DNA of 64,000 nt. Source: Methanobacteriaceae archaeon (GTDB lineage Archaea; Methanobacteriota; Methanobacteria; Methanobacteriales; Methanobacteriaceae). Each line of letters starts with the position of its first letter. Within the stretch, counting starts at the first letter, position 1. The stretch is from assembly GCA_030016715.1 (NCBI GenBank), contig JASEJD010000005.1, forward strand, positions 104,811 to 168,810, in the 5' to 3' direction. This document shows positions 39,925 to 50,056 of this stretch, one piece after another. The notes beneath the pieces were generated by a model. That model did no database searches. It was given only the letters and a program-made list of their open reading frames with translations, and was not told where the DNA came from. A program made the position numbers and the translations under genes.

Positions 39925-40422
39925 TTATTTTTTGTTTTCTTGATATTGTATTTTATTTGCTAATGCTTTATTGAATTTATCATCACTTTTCATATTCAAC
40001 CATTTCAATTTTTCATGGAATTTAAATGTGTACAAATTTTCATGATTTATTTTTTCAAATCTATCAATATTTTCGATTTTTATTAAGAATAAGTTTCTAT
40101 GGTCATGTGATTTACCATGAACAAGACAAAAATCTATATCACAATTTTTACAATACCACATCCCTTCAGGGTTATGATCTCCAATTCCTTGTTCAAAATT
40201 AATAGTCCCATACAAATGACAATTAGGGCAATAATTTTTAAAATACTCTTCATGATATTTATAATCACTTGAAAGACTGCAAGAACATTTCGAAGTAGCT
40301 TTAACATAGTCCTTTGTGATCTTCACGCCATAGGCACCTACATATTTAGCACTTGAAACCGGAAGTATGAATAGAAAAATTATAATCAACAAGGCAACTA
40401 TGAAAACATTTAATTGCTTAAT
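39925..40422 (-). CDS. Secreted zinc-binding protein, possible ATT start
   Basis: A protein of 165 residues if started at ATT 40422, giving KQLNVFIVALLIIIFLF and then LPVSSAK, a textbook signal peptide. AGGAGG lies exactly six bases before this ATT, while no ATG or GTG fits; the nearest TTG starts (40395-40392) would cut the leader to a few residues and have no ribosome site. The mature part has CSC, CPNCHLYG, CKNCDIDFC and several His, so it likely holds one or two zinc ribbons. Family not recognised. It may be a real non-AUG start or a gene silenced by ATG to ATT change. Confidence 0.65.
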   Translation of the reverse strand: MKQLNVFIVALLIIIFLFILPVSSAKYVGAYGVKITKDYVKATSKCSCSLSSDYKYHEEYFKNYCPNCHLYGTINFEQGIGDHNPEGMWYCKNCDIDFCLVHGKSHDHRNLFLIKIENIDRFEKINHENLYTFKFHEKLKWLNMKSDDKFNKALANKIQYQENKK

Positions 40423-40625
40423 ATAAATCCTCCTATTCTTTTCTAAGGATATTTATTTCAGGTTTAATTATCTTTCTAATGAATCAAGGAACATCAAAAC
40501 CCAAGAAGTATTATATTAAACATTAACAATTCCCTAAATATGCATGATAATATATTTTTCATAAAATATATAATAAACGATTTAAATTGATTAAATCATT
40601 TATAAAAAAATTTATTTCTCTTAAT

Positions 40626-42689
40626 TCATTCCAGGAACTCTAAAGTTTCCTTTTTTAGTTCCAGTGCATCTAAATTTTCAGGTTCAATAGTTAATACCTT
40701 CTCAAAACATTCCAGAGCATCTTCATATTTATTAATAACTCTAAAACTTATACCCTTCTGGATCAAAGCCCATGTGAAATCAGGTTCTATCTTTAAGGCT
40801 TTATTAAAAAATTTTATAGCAGTTTCATGTTGTTCCAGGTTTTGGTTGGTAAAACCAATCTCAAAAAAGGCACCGGCATGATCCTCCTTTTCCATTAATA
40901 TCTGGGAAAAACAATCAATCGCCCTTTCAAATTCATTTAATTCCCTTAGAGCAACACCTTTAAAGTTCATGGCCCATATATTATCCTTTTCCAGTTCAAG
41001 GGCCTGGTCAAAACATTCAATAGCAAGTTCATGTTCTTCCATGAACCCATAGCACTGGCCCTTTCTGATAAAAAGATCAGCACTCTCATTATCCAATTCT
41101 AATGCTTTATTAAACCTTTCGACAGCCTCATTATAACGTGATAGTTCAAATAATATGTCACCACTGAATATATATGCCTCTATATCATCAGGTTCAAGTA
41201 GATTCACCATATCATAACATTTCAGGGATTCTTCAAACCTTCCAAGTAATTGCAAGGATTTAGCCTTCAAAAACCAGGCCCCTACATTATCTGGTTCTCT
41301 GTTTATAACTTCGTTGAAAGATATAACTGCTGCTTCATGTTTTTCTTGATTGGCCATGGCTACTCCCCTTAAAAACCAGGTACCAATATTTTCTGGTTGA
41401 ATATGAAGAACAGTGTCAAATAAGGCAGAAGCCTCTTCAAATTTATCCATTTCCAATAAAATTTCAGCTTTCAAAAATAGGGCAGGAACATAGTTAGGGT
41501 TAATTTTCAAGGCATTATTTAGACTGGTTATAGCAAGATCAAAATTTTCCATCTGGAAGTGTACAGTGGCCTGGTTCAGCCAGGCATTTATATCCTCTGG
41601 ATCTAACTGTAATACATATTCAAATTTATCCAATGCATCATCATATTTCTCCAAAGAAGCTAGGGTAGCACCTTGATTGGTCAGTGCTTCAGTAAATTCA
41701 GGATCTAATTCCAAGCAGTGTTCATAACATTTCAATTCATCTTCAAATAATCCCAACTCATGCAATGACAGCGCTTTAGCATTCCATGCTTCAGGATACT
41801 CATCAAATATTTCCAGAGCCTCATCATAGGCCTCCAATGACTGGGAGTATTCTCCCACTTCATAAAGTGCCAGACCTTTATGATACCATGCTTCCGGATT
41901 TATTGGATTTATATCTAGAGATCTATCAAGCATTTCAAGTGCTTTTTGGGCATTTCCCATACTATAAAGGGCCTTGGCCTTTAAAAACCATGTATAATCG
42001 TGGCCTGGATCAATACGTAGGGATTGGTCAAAGGCATCTAAAGCCTTATTGTAGCGTTTAAGGATCGAGAGACATATACCCTTTGAATTCCATGTCTCCG
42101 GACTTTCATGATTAATTGACAATGATTTATCAAAGTATTTCAGTGCCTCTTCTTCTTGGTTTAATGCTAACAGAATATTACCCTTTTTAAATAAAATATC
42201 CGAGTTTTCTCCTTCTAATTCCAAGATTTTATCTGCACAATCCAGGGCTTCATCAAATCGAGATAGGGGTATTAAACATTCTATCATCTCATTTAGTAGG
42301 TGGGTATCTCCATGAGTTATTGATTCAAATATTTCCAGTGCTTCTTCATAGCGGCCCATGGCAGATAAAAGAAATGCCTTGTTGTTTAATAATACTTCAT
42401 CTTCCGGATTCTTTTCTAAAACCTTTTCAAGTGATAATAATGCTTCTTCATATTTCCCTGATAAGAATAGGGCCATACTTTTATTTTCAGCTGCCCAGCT
42501 ATAATCTTGGTCTAGATTTAATGCCTGATCAAAGCATTCAATAGCTAGTTCATATTGATTTATTCCAATAAGTGCCATTCCTTTACGGGTCCAAACTTCA
42601 GGGTCATCTTGATTTTCTTCTAATATTTCTTCACATTCCTTGATGATCTTTTCCCACTCACCATAGGATATTTCACGGGAGTCTTCCAA
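40626..42689 (-). CDS. Large TPR-repeat protein
   Basis: 687 residues formed of about 19 tetratricopeptide repeats of 34 residues (for example YELAIECFDQALNLDQDY, PEAWYHKGLALYEVGEY). No other domain, signal peptide or membrane segment is visible. The TTG start at 42689 has GAGGTG five bases upstream. It should be a cytosolic protein-binding scaffold; such proteins are numerous in methanogens. The near-identical repeats could recombine. Confidence 0.9.
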   Translation of the reverse strand: MEDSREISYGEWEKIIKECEEILEENQDDPEVWTRKGMALIGINQYELAIECFDQALNLDQDYSWAAENKSMALFLSGKYEEALLSLEKVLEKNPEDEVLLNNKAFLLSAMGRYEEALEIFESITHGDTHLLNEMIECLIPLSRFDEALDCADKILELEGENSDILFKKGNILLALNQEEEALKYFDKSLSINHESPETWNSKGICLSILKRYNKALDAFDQSLRIDPGHDYTWFLKAKALYSMGNAQKALEMLDRSLDINPINPEAWYHKGLALYEVGEYSQSLEAYDEALEIFDEYPEAWNAKALSLHELGLFEDELKCYEHCLELDPEFTEALTNQGATLASLEKYDDALDKFEYVLQLDPEDINAWLNQATVHFQMENFDLAITSLNNALKINPNYVPALFLKAEILLEMDKFEEASALFDTVLHIQPENIGTWFLRGVAMANQEKHEAAVISFNEVINREPDNVGAWFLKAKSLQLLGRFEESLKCYDMVNLLEPDDIEAYIFSGDILFELSRYNEAVERFNKALELDNESADLFIRKGQCYGFMEEHELAIECFDQALELEKDNIWAMNFKGVALRELNEFERAIDCFSQILMEKEDHAGAFFEIGFTNQNLEQHETAIKFFNKALKIEPDFTWALIQKGISFRVINKYEDALECFEKVLTIEPENLDALELKKETLEFLE

Positions 42690-42891
42690 TTTTACACCTC
42701 AAAATCTATATTAAATTTATTAAGAGAAATATCTACTCATATTATTACAAAATTTTATCATTAGCAAGAGTTATACATAAAAAAATAGAGTATTAAGAAA
42801 TAATTTCTTAATCTTATGATATATATTATTTTTCATTAAAAAATATGGTAAAAAAACATGTAATCAAAAAAATATAAAAATGTGGATATAC

Positions 42892-43332
42892 TTATTCCAC
42901 TTTCACACTGAAACTTTCTTCCTTTTCAACTTTGGGTATTTCAACCTTTAAAACACCATTTTCAAATGATGCTTTGGCTTCTTGTGGAATAACCTTCTTA
43001 GGTAGTCTTACAGTTCTTCTAATAGATCCGCTCTTTTTATCAGAAAGAGTTATGTAAGCCCCTTCAATTACATGTTCCATGTCAAATTTAGCTTTAACCT
43101 TCAACCTTTTTTCAGTTACATTTAATTCTATATCTTCTTTTTTTATACCTGGCAATACTACGTGGACTATAACACTTTCATCAGTTTCGATTATGTTTTT
43201 ACCCGGTACAAAGGTATAATCTACTATTTTATTTTCGATGTCCTGGCGTAGGACATCTAAGGTCTTAGCTGTGTCTTCCATCATACTCTCTACTATACCT
43301 TTCATTTCTGATACATGGTCTCTTTTTTTCAT
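42892..43332 (-). CDS. Small heat shock protein Hsp20
   Basis: 146 residues with an alpha-crystallin domain: [21 protein letters not shown] early, [12 protein letters not shown] and [14 protein letters not shown] at the end. The C-terminal IxI motif is replaced by SFSVKVE. It is an ATP-independent holdase for unfolded proteins. Single gene, with a T-rich tail after the stop. Confidence 0.92.
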   Translation of the reverse strand: MKKRDHVSEMKGIVESMMEDTAKTLDVLRQDIENKIVDYTFVPGKNIIETDESVIVHVVLPGIKKEDIELNVTEKRLKVKAKFDMEHVIEGAYITLSDKKSGSIRRTVRLPKKVIPQEAKASFENGVLKVEIPKVEKEESFSVKVE

Positions 43333-43475
43333 TTTTTCAGCCTCATATTTTGAGTCAATATTTATTCTGGGATTATGATCATATAAAATTTATCTATAGG
43401 CAGGTTATTTGTGGCAACACAAAAGATAAACTATTGTTAAAATTTTTATGAAAATAAATAAATTTGTTTTAAATA

Positions 43476-43838
43476 TTATAATTCAGCACCAATAGCCCCA
43501 CCAATCGCACCAATAACTGAGTTAACCATTAATCCTATTATAATACCAGTAAATCCAAATTCCATCATATCAGATCCAGGACCGACACTGCTAATTAAAC
43601 TCATAAACAACATGGCTAAAGTGAATATAACACCCGTCAATAAACAAGATATTGAACCGTATATTGCACCATTTGATATATCTTGGTTAACACGATAACC
43701 AATCATAATACTGGCAATAATAAATCCAGCAATAGAACCAATGGAACCAGCCACTAATCCTAAAACAATGCTTAAAATTAGCACGGTCAAAATTCCAATT
43801 AATATTTCTCTATAATCCATATAGGCAATGTAATTCAT
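43476..43838 (-). CDS. DUF5518-like membrane protein
   Basis: A 120-residue protein with four hydrophobic helices rich in Gly and Ala (LGLVAGSIGSIAGF, GLMVNSVIGAIGGAIGAEL). It matches small Gly-rich membrane proteins (DUF5518 type) common in Methanobacteriales. Function unknown. It follows the ABC1 kinase gene upstream by 27 bases on the same strand order (kinase after it), so they do not clearly form one operon. Confidence 0.65.
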   Translation of the reverse strand: MNYIAYMDYREILIGILTVLILSIVLGLVAGSIGSIAGFIIASIMIGYRVNQDISNGAIYGSISCLLTGVIFTLAMLFMSLISSVGPGSDMMEFGFTGIIIGLMVNSVIGAIGGAIGAEL

Positions 43839-43865
43839 ATCATAACCATATAATAATTTAAAAAG

Positions 43866-45551
43866 TTAATCTTTTCTTAGAATACTGATAATTAGTATAA
43901 TGGCCATTATGGTAGCCACCATAAACACCACTATCCCAACGGTAGAAAATCCAATAACTGGCATGGGCATTCCCTTGTTGGTTTGCAGTATCAATGATGA
44001 GCCTATTATTAGGGCAGCAATTATTAGGGCAATGGAGATTCGATCCACGATTCTTTCCATTTTATCAGCAAATCGGTCCAGGTTATTAATCTCCATATCC
44101 ATTTTTATTTTACCCTTTTTAGCCCTTAGAAGTGTTTGATTTATGGTTTGGGGCAGATCCTTAACTATATGTTCCAACTCAAATAAATATTGGGTCTGGT
44201 AGTCTAACATTCTAAGAGGATTTAATTTTTTCTTGAATAATTTTCGTATTAATGGTTCTGCAAATTCTATTCCATTAAAGCTTGGATCCAGTTTTCTCCC
44301 CAGATCTTCAGCCATACTAAGGACTCTTCCCAGTAAAATAAAATCTTTAGGAAGCTTTAATTGGTGTTTAACCATTAAACGGGGCATGCTGAACTCGGTG
44401 ATCATACCCCCCACATCCTTAATTTCGGCGCCATAATATTTATCTAAGAGATCCATAAGGTCATATTTAAGTTCTGCAGTGTCTGTTTCATCATCAATAA
44501 TGCCCATGTATAAAAGCTGATTAATCATTCCCTTAACATCATATCTTACTGTGTAGACAAATAGTTCTGCTAAGTTATCCCGAAATTCCTGATCCAGATG
44601 GCCCATCATTCCAAAATCAACAAAACAAAGCACATTATCCTCCATCACTAGGATGTTGCCGGGATGAGGATCAGCATGAAAGTAGCCATCTATAAATATC
44701 TGCCTAAAATAGGTTTCAGTTCCAATTTCTGCGATTTTACGCCGGTCATAATTTACATCTGAATCTATAACATCTCCAATCTTGGTTCCCTTTATATATT
44801 CCATGGTAAGAACCCTTAAACTGGAATATTCCGGATAGGTTTTGGGGGCGTATACCTTGGTTTTTTTCTTTAGAAAGGTTCTAAAACGGTCAATGTTTCT
44901 CAGTTCCTGTGCAAAATCTAATTCCTTTTCAATTGCTCTTTCAAATTCATCAACAATTCCAGTTAGATTATAATATTTTAGGTCTGAAATGCGCCGGTTG
45001 ACCTGACCAACTAAGTAGCGCATTATGGTAATATCTTTCTCTATATCTTCAGTGATATTAGGTCGCTGAACCTTTATTGCAACTTTACTACCATCTTTTA
45101 ATACTCCACGGTGGACTTGGGCAATTGAAGCTGAAGCAATAGGTTCCTCTTCAAATTCCATGAAAAGTTCATCTAATGGTTTTTCAAGTTCGCTTTCAAT
45201 CATTTTTTTTACTAATTCAAATGATACTGGAGGTACTTCATCTTGTAGTTTGGATAGTTCATCAGCCACATCTTTACCCACCAGGTCCGGCCGGGTGCTT
45301 AAAACTTGTGCTAGCTTAATGAAGGTGGTTCCTAAATCTTCCATAGCCATTCTTAATCTTTCTGGTGCTGTGCTATCTAATTCCTCATATACATCAGTTG
45401 ACTTGAAGAATTTGAGAATACTCTTAATAATCCCGGTTCTCTCTAAAACATTAGTAAACTGGTATTTTGCAAGAACCGCAACTATTTCTCTAAGCCTTTT
45501 TAGATCTGGTTTCTGTCTCTTGAAAGGCTTTTTGAATGGCTGTAATTTCAT
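43866..45551 (-). CDS. ABC1/UbiB (AarF) family atypical kinase
   Basis: 561 residues: the family motif KxGQ region appears as LGTTFIKLAQVLSTRPDL, the Ala-rich loop as PIASASIAQVHRG, Lys in VAIKVQRPN, and FHADPHPGN with VDFGMMG as the catalytic and metal sites. Two C-terminal membrane helices (about residues 500-560). Bacterial members support ubiquinone synthesis; methanogens lack it, so the lipid substrate is unknown. It is divergent from the carotenoid cluster, 224 bases away. Confidence 0.9.
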   Translation of the reverse strand: MKLQPFKKPFKRQKPDLKRLREIVAVLAKYQFTNVLERTGIIKSILKFFKSTDVYEELDSTAPERLRMAMEDLGTTFIKLAQVLSTRPDLVGKDVADELSKLQDEVPPVSFELVKKMIESELEKPLDELFMEFEEEPIASASIAQVHRGVLKDGSKVAIKVQRPNITEDIEKDITIMRYLVGQVNRRISDLKYYNLTGIVDEFERAIEKELDFAQELRNIDRFRTFLKKKTKVYAPKTYPEYSSLRVLTMEYIKGTKIGDVIDSDVNYDRRKIAEIGTETYFRQIFIDGYFHADPHPGNILVMEDNVLCFVDFGMMGHLDQEFRDNLAELFVYTVRYDVKGMINQLLYMGIIDDETDTAELKYDLMDLLDKYYGAEIKDVGGMITEFSMPRLMVKHQLKLPKDFILLGRVLSMAEDLGRKLDPSFNGIEFAEPLIRKLFKKKLNPLRMLDYQTQYLFELEHIVKDLPQTINQTLLRAKKGKIKMDMEINNLDRFADKMERIVDRISIALIIAALIIGSSLILQTNKGMPMPVIGFSTVGIVVFMVATIMAIILIISILRKD

Positions 45552-45775
45552 AAATAAAATTTAAATTAAATCATATAAATAATTATTTATAATAGGGTAT
45601 GTTATTGAAGAGTAGTAACTACATAAACTATCATATGCTAATTAAATCAATTAATTACCCTTCTTGAATATTTTTATTTATTAGAAGTGTTTTTAAAAAT
45701 GAAAAAGAGTTTTGATAAGTGTTCAATATCATCCATTTAAATATTATAGCATCTGATATTATTGGTGATGTTTAT

Positions 45776-46516
45776 ATGAAAGATTTATCAAAAATTATAT
45801 TCATAAGTGCCGTTGTATTATCAGTTGCAGCTTTTTTTGTAACAAATGTGCCTATAAGCTCCGATATGGCACCTATATCAGGTTTTTTTATAATATTTCT
45901 AGCATTACCAGCATATGGAGCTCTAGTTAGGAGTTTAGGTTGGTATAAAGCCTTAATTTTGATTATTGTTTTGAGTTTATATGCAATTTTTATTGAAACC
46001 ATGGCCATAATCACTGGCATTCCATACTCCCACTTCCAGTACAGTGGTCTTATTGGTTTAAAACTATTTGGACACACTCCTTATACCGTACCCTTTGCCT
46101 ATGTACCACTTTTTATTGGTTGTTTTTATTTAGCAATACTCCTAGCTAAAAAGAAGTGGAGAATCATAACTCTTTCCACCCTTCTAGTGGTAGTTGCTGA
46201 TCTGGTTTTAGATCCAGGAGCAGTAGCCCTAAACTTCTGGACTTTTCAAAGTGGAGGATTTTATTATGGAGTACCCTTATCTAATTTTTTAGGCTGGATT
46301 ATAACTGGTTTTATTGCATCATCAATAACCTTATATCTATTAAAGGATAATTTAGATCTAGTTAAAGTTAGCGGCAATGTTTCCAGTCTTTTTTTAATAT
46401 TATTTTTCTGGAGTTCTGTATGTTTATATATAGGTCTTTTAATACCCACAGTTATAGGATTCAGCTTTATTGCATTTATATTAATTAAAACCCGTGGACG
46501 AATAGCTTGTTTTTAG
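45776..46516 (+). CDS. Carotenoid hydratase CruF-like membrane protein
   Basis: About 246 residues with seven or more membrane helices. It has the PF04240 carotenoid biosynthesis pattern: ETMAIITGIPYSHFQYS, GHTPYTVPFAYVP and VADLVLDPGAVALNFWTF, with conserved acidic and His residues inside the helices. In haloarchaea CruF hydrates bisanhydrobacterioruberin to bacterioruberin. ATG 45776 has GGTGATG six bases before; the open frame upstream to 45719 lacks a site. First gene of the carotenoid region; 22 bases convergent with the UbiA gene. Confidence 0.85.
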   Translation: MKDLSKIIFISAVVLSVAAFFVTNVPISSDMAPISGFFIIFLALPAYGALVRSLGWYKALILIIVLSLYAIFIETMAIITGIPYSHFQYSGLIGLKLFGHTPYTVPFAYVPLFIGCFYLAILLAKKKWRIITLSTLLVVVADLVLDPGAVALNFWTFQSGGFYYGVPLSNFLGWIITGFIASSITLYLLKDNLDLVKVSGNVSSLFLILFFWSSVCLYIGLLIPTVIGFSFIAFILIKTRGRIACF

Positions 46517-46538
46517 GATTACGTAATTGGAAAAATTT

Positions 46539-47453
46539 TTATATTGTATTAGTTATTATTAGAAGGAAGTATATGTCTAACAGTAATATTAAAATTATAA
46601 GTGATGTAACCATATATTTGGTAAATTTAACATATTCTATTTTGAATCTATTTCTATAACCCCATAGGGATGTTAAAAAGGGGATGAATGAGAATATTAG
46701 TATAATATTGAAGTTTATAGGATTATAGATATGAGTTAAGCCTAGCAGTATAAATAATGTCATTCCTAATAGTGTTGAAATCAGGATTATTAATATACTT
46801 GCATTAACACCGTATTTAACTGTAAATGTGTTTTTGCCCGCCTTTTTATCACCTATTCTATCTGGTAATTCTACACTTAATATGAAAACCACTTGATAAA
46901 TCATCTGGGGAATACTGAATAGTAAGAATTTAATATCTATAAAACCAGCCATAGCTAGATAACCCAGTCCAGGTATAATTAAACCAGTTAATACCATTGC
47001 TACTTCTCCCAAACCCCTATAAGATAATTTAAGAGGCGGAGCACTATAATACCATCCTAATAGATTTCCAAAAACTACAAGTAATAGGAAGGATGGTGAT
47101 TCATAGATTATACTATAAATTATGGCCATAGCTATTGATGAAAATATTAAATAGAGGGCTATTTTTTTGGCCATATTCCGAAGTTGTGGATTTTTAACCA
47201 GAACACCACTGCCACCAGTAAAAAGGTTTGGTTTTATGTAATGATCTGCCTTCCAATCAAAGTAATCGTTACTGTATGATACAGATAAATGTGCAGGCAT
47301 TAAAATAAGATAAGCAAATATGAATTTTTCAATGAAAAATTTTCCAGTTAAAATACCAGCTAGAAGAGCACCAGAGGTAAAGGTCAAAAATCCGGCAGTT
47401 AAAAAGTGAAAACGACCTAGTTTTATAATTTTATAAAGTTGATCTTTATCCAT
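46539..47453 (-). CDS. UbiA-family prenyltransferase (MenA-like)
   Basis: 304 residues, eight or nine helices. First Asp motif SNDYFDWKAD and second motif ELPDRIGDKKAGK place it in the UbiA family, nearest to MenA-type enzymes by its NLFTGGSGVLV stretch. Menaquinone synthesis is not expected in this lineage, so it may act on a carotenoid or another isoprenoid. It is divergent from crtI with 189 bases between, which probably hold both promoters. Confidence 0.8.
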   Translation of the reverse strand: MDKDQLYKIIKLGRFHFLTAGFLTFTSGALLAGILTGKFFIEKFIFAYLILMPAHLSVSYSNDYFDWKADHYIKPNLFTGGSGVLVKNPQLRNMAKKIALYLIFSSIAMAIIYSIIYESPSFLLLVVFGNLLGWYYSAPPLKLSYRGLGEVAMVLTGLIIPGLGYLAMAGFIDIKFLLFSIPQMIYQVVFILSVELPDRIGDKKAGKNTFTVKYGVNASILIILISTLLGMTLFILLGLTHIYNPINFNIILIFSFIPFLTSLWGYRNRFKIEYVKFTKYMVTSLIILILLLDIYFLLIITNTI

Positions 47454-47642
47454 TTTTTCCTATTATAATATTTAATATCCTTTTTTAATCTTTTTTCTAT
47501 TCTCATTACTATTTTATCCCATTTTTTTATAGAGATTAACTGAATTATACTACTTAACTTCTTAAACATTAATTTTATTATATAGATATTACACATATTA
47601 TTTTATTAACAATACTAGTCATATATGATGAAATGTGATAAA

Positions 47643-49115
47643 ATGAAAATTGTAATTGTAGGGGCCGGGTTCGGTGGACTTTCTGCCGGGGCTCTGCTTG
47701 CAAAAGATGGGCATGATGTCATTCTACTGGAAAAAAACGAACAACCAGGTGGAAGGGCTAGTGTCTATACAGAAAAAGACTTTTACTTTGACATGGGACC
47801 ATCTTGGTATTTAATGCCTGATGTGTACGAGAAATTTTTCGCCGAATTCGATAAAAAACCAGAAGATTTCTTCCAATTAGAAAAATTAGATCCATCATAT
47901 AGAATATATTTTGGAAATGAAAAGATAGTGGATATAGCTTCAGATTTAGAGAAAAACTTTGAATTATTTGACACTTTTGAAGAAAATGGGGGGGAAAAAC
48001 TCAAGGAATATTTGAAGGAATCCAAGGAATTATATGATTTCTCCTTAAATGAAATGTTATACAAGGACTACCGTTCCATCCTTGACTTTTTGAATGGTAA
48101 ATTACTTTTAAAGGGATATAAATTGCATATATGGGAAAATCTTGAACACTACGTTGGCAAGAAATTTGAAAGTGATGAAGCACGTAAAATCCTTGAATAT
48201 GCTATTGGATTTTTAGGTGGATCACCAGCCAATACTCCATCATTCTACCAGTTAATGTCCCATGTAGACCTTACCATGGGAGTATATTATCCCCAAGGAG
48301 GCATGCGAAAAGTGGTACAGTCCATTAAAGAACTGGGAGAAACATTTGGTGTTGAATTCCATTTCAATGAACCTGTGGAAATGCTGGAGATACATGATAA
48401 AAAGGTTAAAAGAGTCATAACCAACAAGGCTGCCTATGATGCAGATCTGGTTTTGATGAATGCTGATTACGCTCATAGTGAACTGGAACTTTTAAATGAG
48501 AATTATCAGACCTATGATGAAAAATATTGGGATTCAAGGGTTATGGCCCCTTCAGCCATGGTGGCCTATTTAGGGGTGGATTATGTGGTGGATAAATTAG
48601 ACCATCATAACCTATTTCTGGATAAGGATTGGGATCAGGGATTTGATGTTATATTTGATCCGGAAAAGGCTGCCTGGCCTGAAAGACCATCATACTATGT
48701 TAATGTTCCATCACGCACTGATCTATCAGCAGCTCCAGAAGGTTCTGATACATTATTCATTTTAGTACCCCTAGCCCCTGGATTAGAAGATACTCCTGAA
48801 CTAAGGGATAAATTTTATAATAAAATCATGGATGATCTGGAAATGAAACTTGGTGAAAATATAAGAGATCATATAGTAGTCAAAAAAGTATTTGCATTAA
48901 CTGATTTTAAGGACAGATATAATGCCTATAAAGGCACTGCACTGGGATTGTCCCATACCATGAGACAAACCGCACTATGGCGACCGGCACATCTTAGTAA
49001 AAAAGTAAAAAATCTTTACTATTCTGGTCAGTATACCCATCCTGGGATAGGAGTACCTATGACTCTTATATCATCCCAGATTGTGGCAGAAGAAATCAAA
49101 GAGAGGCATGGTTGA
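47643..49115 (+). CDS. crtI: Phytoene desaturase CrtI
   Basis: 490 residues: FAD-binding VGAGFGGLSAGALLAK, GGRASVYTEKDFYFDMGPSWY near residue 45 and the C-terminal YYSGQYTHPGIGVPMTLISS, as in CrtI. It dehydrogenates phytoene to lycopene, using FAD and, in known enzymes, oxygen or a quinone as acceptor; a strict anaerobe must use another acceptor. ATG 47643 follows GTGATAAA. Its stop overlaps the TTG start of crtB. Confidence 0.92.
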   Translation: MKIVIVGAGFGGLSAGALLAKDGHDVILLEKNEQPGGRASVYTEKDFYFDMGPSWYLMPDVYEKFFAEFDKKPEDFFQLEKLDPSYRIYFGNEKIVDIASDLEKNFELFDTFEENGGEKLKEYLKESKELYDFSLNEMLYKDYRSILDFLNGKLLLKGYKLHIWENLEHYVGKKFESDEARKILEYAIGFLGGSPANTPSFYQLMSHVDLTMGVYYPQGGMRKVVQSIKELGETFGVEFHFNEPVEMLEIHDKKVKRVITNKAAYDADLVLMNADYAHSELELLNENYQTYDEKYWDSRVMAPSAMVAYLGVDYVVDKLDHHNLFLDKDWDQGFDVIFDPEKAAWPERPSYYVNVPSRTDLSAAPEGSDTLFILVPLAPGLEDTPELRDKFYNKIMDDLEMKLGENIRDHIVVKKVFALTDFKDRYNAYKGTALGLSHTMRQTALWRPAHLSKKVKNLYYSGQYTHPGIGVPMTLISSQIVAEEIKERHG

Positions 49116-49972
49116 AAAAAATGTGGATTGATAAAACCATTCATTCCCTCTTCAAGAGGGGAAGTAAAACATACTATTACAGCACACTTTTCTTCCCACA
49201 GAAGGTAAAAAAGGATGTATTTATCCTCTACAGTTTTCTAAGGAAAGCCGATGATTATGTTGATCAGGTTCCTCAAGATGTCGAGGGATTCTATGCATTC
49301 AAAGATCGTTATAATAATGCTTGCAATGGATCTGTGACTGGAGATGTAGTTATAGACTCTTTTGTGGATCTGGTTAATCGTAAAAATTTTGATGAAAAAT
49401 GGGTGGATGCCTTCTTAAAGTCTATGGAAATGGACACTTACCAATCAACATATAAAAATTTAGATGAACTTATGACTTATCTCTATGGTTCCTCAGAGGT
49501 GGTGGGTCTTTTCATGGCCAAGATTATGGATCTTGATCCTAAATCTTACACTGCTGCCCGGAATCTGGGCCGGTCCATGCAGTACATTAATTTCATAAGG
49601 GATATTGATGAGGATATTGATCTGGGAAGGACCTACTTCCCCCAAGATGATATGGCAGAATTTGGCCTGGAAAGTTTAGAGGAAAAACATACAAGAATGC
49701 AGCCAGAAAATTTTAAGGGTTTCATCCGGAAGCAACTGGAGACCTATAAAAATTGGCAAAAAGAGGCTGAAAAAGGCTTCATTTATATTCCATACCGTAA
49801 TTTGATATCTATTAAAACTGCTTCAGATATGTATAACTGGACTGCCCGCAGAATAGAAAAAGATCCATTTATAGTATATAAAATGAAAGTAAAACCTTCT
49901 ATCCCTAAAATAGTTTCTAATGTATTCTCCAACTCAATACGTTTAGGTATAAGTAAATCAAGCAACCATTAA
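49112..49972 (+). CDS. crtB: Phytoene synthase CrtB
   Basis: 286 residues of the squalene/phytoene synthase family. Both Asp-rich motifs are intact: RKADDYVDQ and RDIDEDIDLGR, with YFPQDD and the DELMTYLYGSSEVVG helix. It condenses two geranylgeranyl diphosphates to phytoene. TTG 49112 overlaps the crtI stop and has GAGAGG five bases upstream; ATG 49121 is a less likely start. Confidence 0.93.
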   Translation: MKKMWIDKTIHSLFKRGSKTYYYSTLFFPQKVKKDVFILYSFLRKADDYVDQVPQDVEGFYAFKDRYNNACNGSVTGDVVIDSFVDLVNRKNFDEKWVDAFLKSMEMDTYQSTYKNLDELMTYLYGSSEVVGLFMAKIMDLDPKSYTAARNLGRSMQYINFIRDIDEDIDLGRTYFPQDDMAEFGLESLEEKHTRMQPENFKGFIRKQLETYKNWQKEAEKGFIYIPYRNLISIKTASDMYNWTARRIEKDPFIVYKMKVKPSIPKIVSNVFSNSIRLGISKSSNH

Positions 49973-50056
49973 AATCCTTTAAAGAATTTATTTTCCAATT
50001 ATTTATAGGAAAAACCTCCAATCCACTATCCTTTAAGATCATATCATGGTTAGATT

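Noticed and set aside
41786..42544. Several plus-strand ORFs opposite the TPR gene
   Set aside because: They mirror the repeat pattern of the TPR protein and carry no ribosome sites.
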